Source of the DNA: an uncultured Chlamydiae bacterium
Lineage (GTDB): Bacteria > Chlamydiota > Chlamydiia > Chlamydiales > SM23-39
DNA length: 11,903 nt
Direction: 5' to 3'
Assembly (NCBI GenBank): GCA_903889795.1
Contig: CAISYW010000024.1
Location: 1-11,903 of the forward strand
Below are positions 11,814 through 11,903 of this stretch, piece by piece. The number at the start of each line of letters is the position of its first letter. Positions within the stretch are counted from its first letter, which is position 1. The notes below the pieces were generated by a model, which had not been told where the DNA came from, did no database searches, and saw only the letters and a list, made by a program, of their open reading frames with translations. A program made the position numbers and the translations under genes.

Positions 11814-11903
11814 ATGTCCAAAACCCAAGAGTTAGCGACCGCTTTTTTGCAAAAGACCCATTTTATCCAGCCCTCAGCCCCGCCTATCAGCGGCGTCGCA
11901 AAC
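11814..11903 (+). CDS. 5' end of gene downstream of parA, pGP6 position (partial)
   Basis: ATG 11814 is preceded by GGAG seven bases upstream and opens a frame of 30 codons that runs off the window without a stop. It begins MSKTQELATAFLQKTHF and continues with a Pro/Ser-containing segment; it is not a signal peptide. In chlamydial plasmids the gene after pGP5 is pGP6, needed for plasmid maintenance, whose N-terminus, as I recall it, is also Lys-rich with an A-x-x-F-x-x-K pattern. A ParB-like partner is equally possible by position. Too little is visible to decide. Confidence 0.6.
   Translation, partial: MSKTQELATAFLQKTHFIQPSAPPISGVAN

Noticed and set aside
11788..11814. Eight-codon leader ORF whose stop overlaps the ATG at 11814
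   Set aside because: It has no Shine-Dalgarno of its own and the overlap (TAATG) can arise by chance; too short to support.

Overview
The window looks like part of a plasmid (or an integrated plasmid-derived region) from a member of the Chlamydiae, most likely an environmental ('chlamydia-like') lineage rather than Chlamydiaceae. Three genes match the chlamydial plasmid core set as I remember it: a DnaB-type helicase of the pGP1 kind (4069-5511, minus), a pGP2-like protein (6483-7784, minus) and a ParA of the pGP5 kind (10917-11675, plus). A further ORF cut by the right edge (11814 onward) sits where pGP6 would be. An outer-membrane protein resembling the Lpg1974/MOMP-like beta-barrels of Legionella and environmental chlamydiae (9381-10835) supports this placement. 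No searches were run; these assignments come from reading motifs and remembered family sequences.

Layout. 1-1133: no convincing intact gene; a decayed reading frame, an IS/MITE-like inverted repeat and a 15-bp palindrome. 1134-1847: three small ribbon-helix-helix proteins, one on plus and two on minus, converging on a shared bidirectional terminator. 1848-2424: non-coding and highly structured, with a chain of overlapping inverted repeats, a perfect DnaA box, a triple AACGGT block and three 22-bp-spaced iterons. 2425-5511 (minus): the DnaB-type helicase followed by a 540-residue protein I do not recognise. 5512-6482: non-coding, with an AT-rich part and a large composite iteron array of four ~160-bp units. 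6483-9137 (minus): a second, divergent DnaB-superfamily ATPase directly abutting the pGP2-like gene. 9138-9380: divergent intergenic region. 9381-11675 (plus): outer-membrane protein, a palindromic element, parA. 11676-11813: three hairpins including a strong terminator. 11814-11903: 5' end of the next gene.

The main point of interest is that the window carries two replication-type modules with the same plan: a helicase-like ATPase gene, then a partner gene, then a cluster of iterons immediately downstream of the partner's stop codon. The first uses GGTAGG..ATC repeats at 22-bp spacing; the second uses AACGGT repeats nested inside ~160-bp units that also carry a conserved 18-bp box. A compact copy of the second module's signal (GGGTCG followed by three AACGGT) lies beside the first module's iterons, and the AACGGT core recurs in palindromes near parA and near the first RHH gene. 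This suggests cross-talk between replication and partition, or a fusion of two related plasmids. The ParA, the palindromes and the RHH proteins would supply segregation and transcriptional control; the porin-like protein is cargo that could alter the cell surface.
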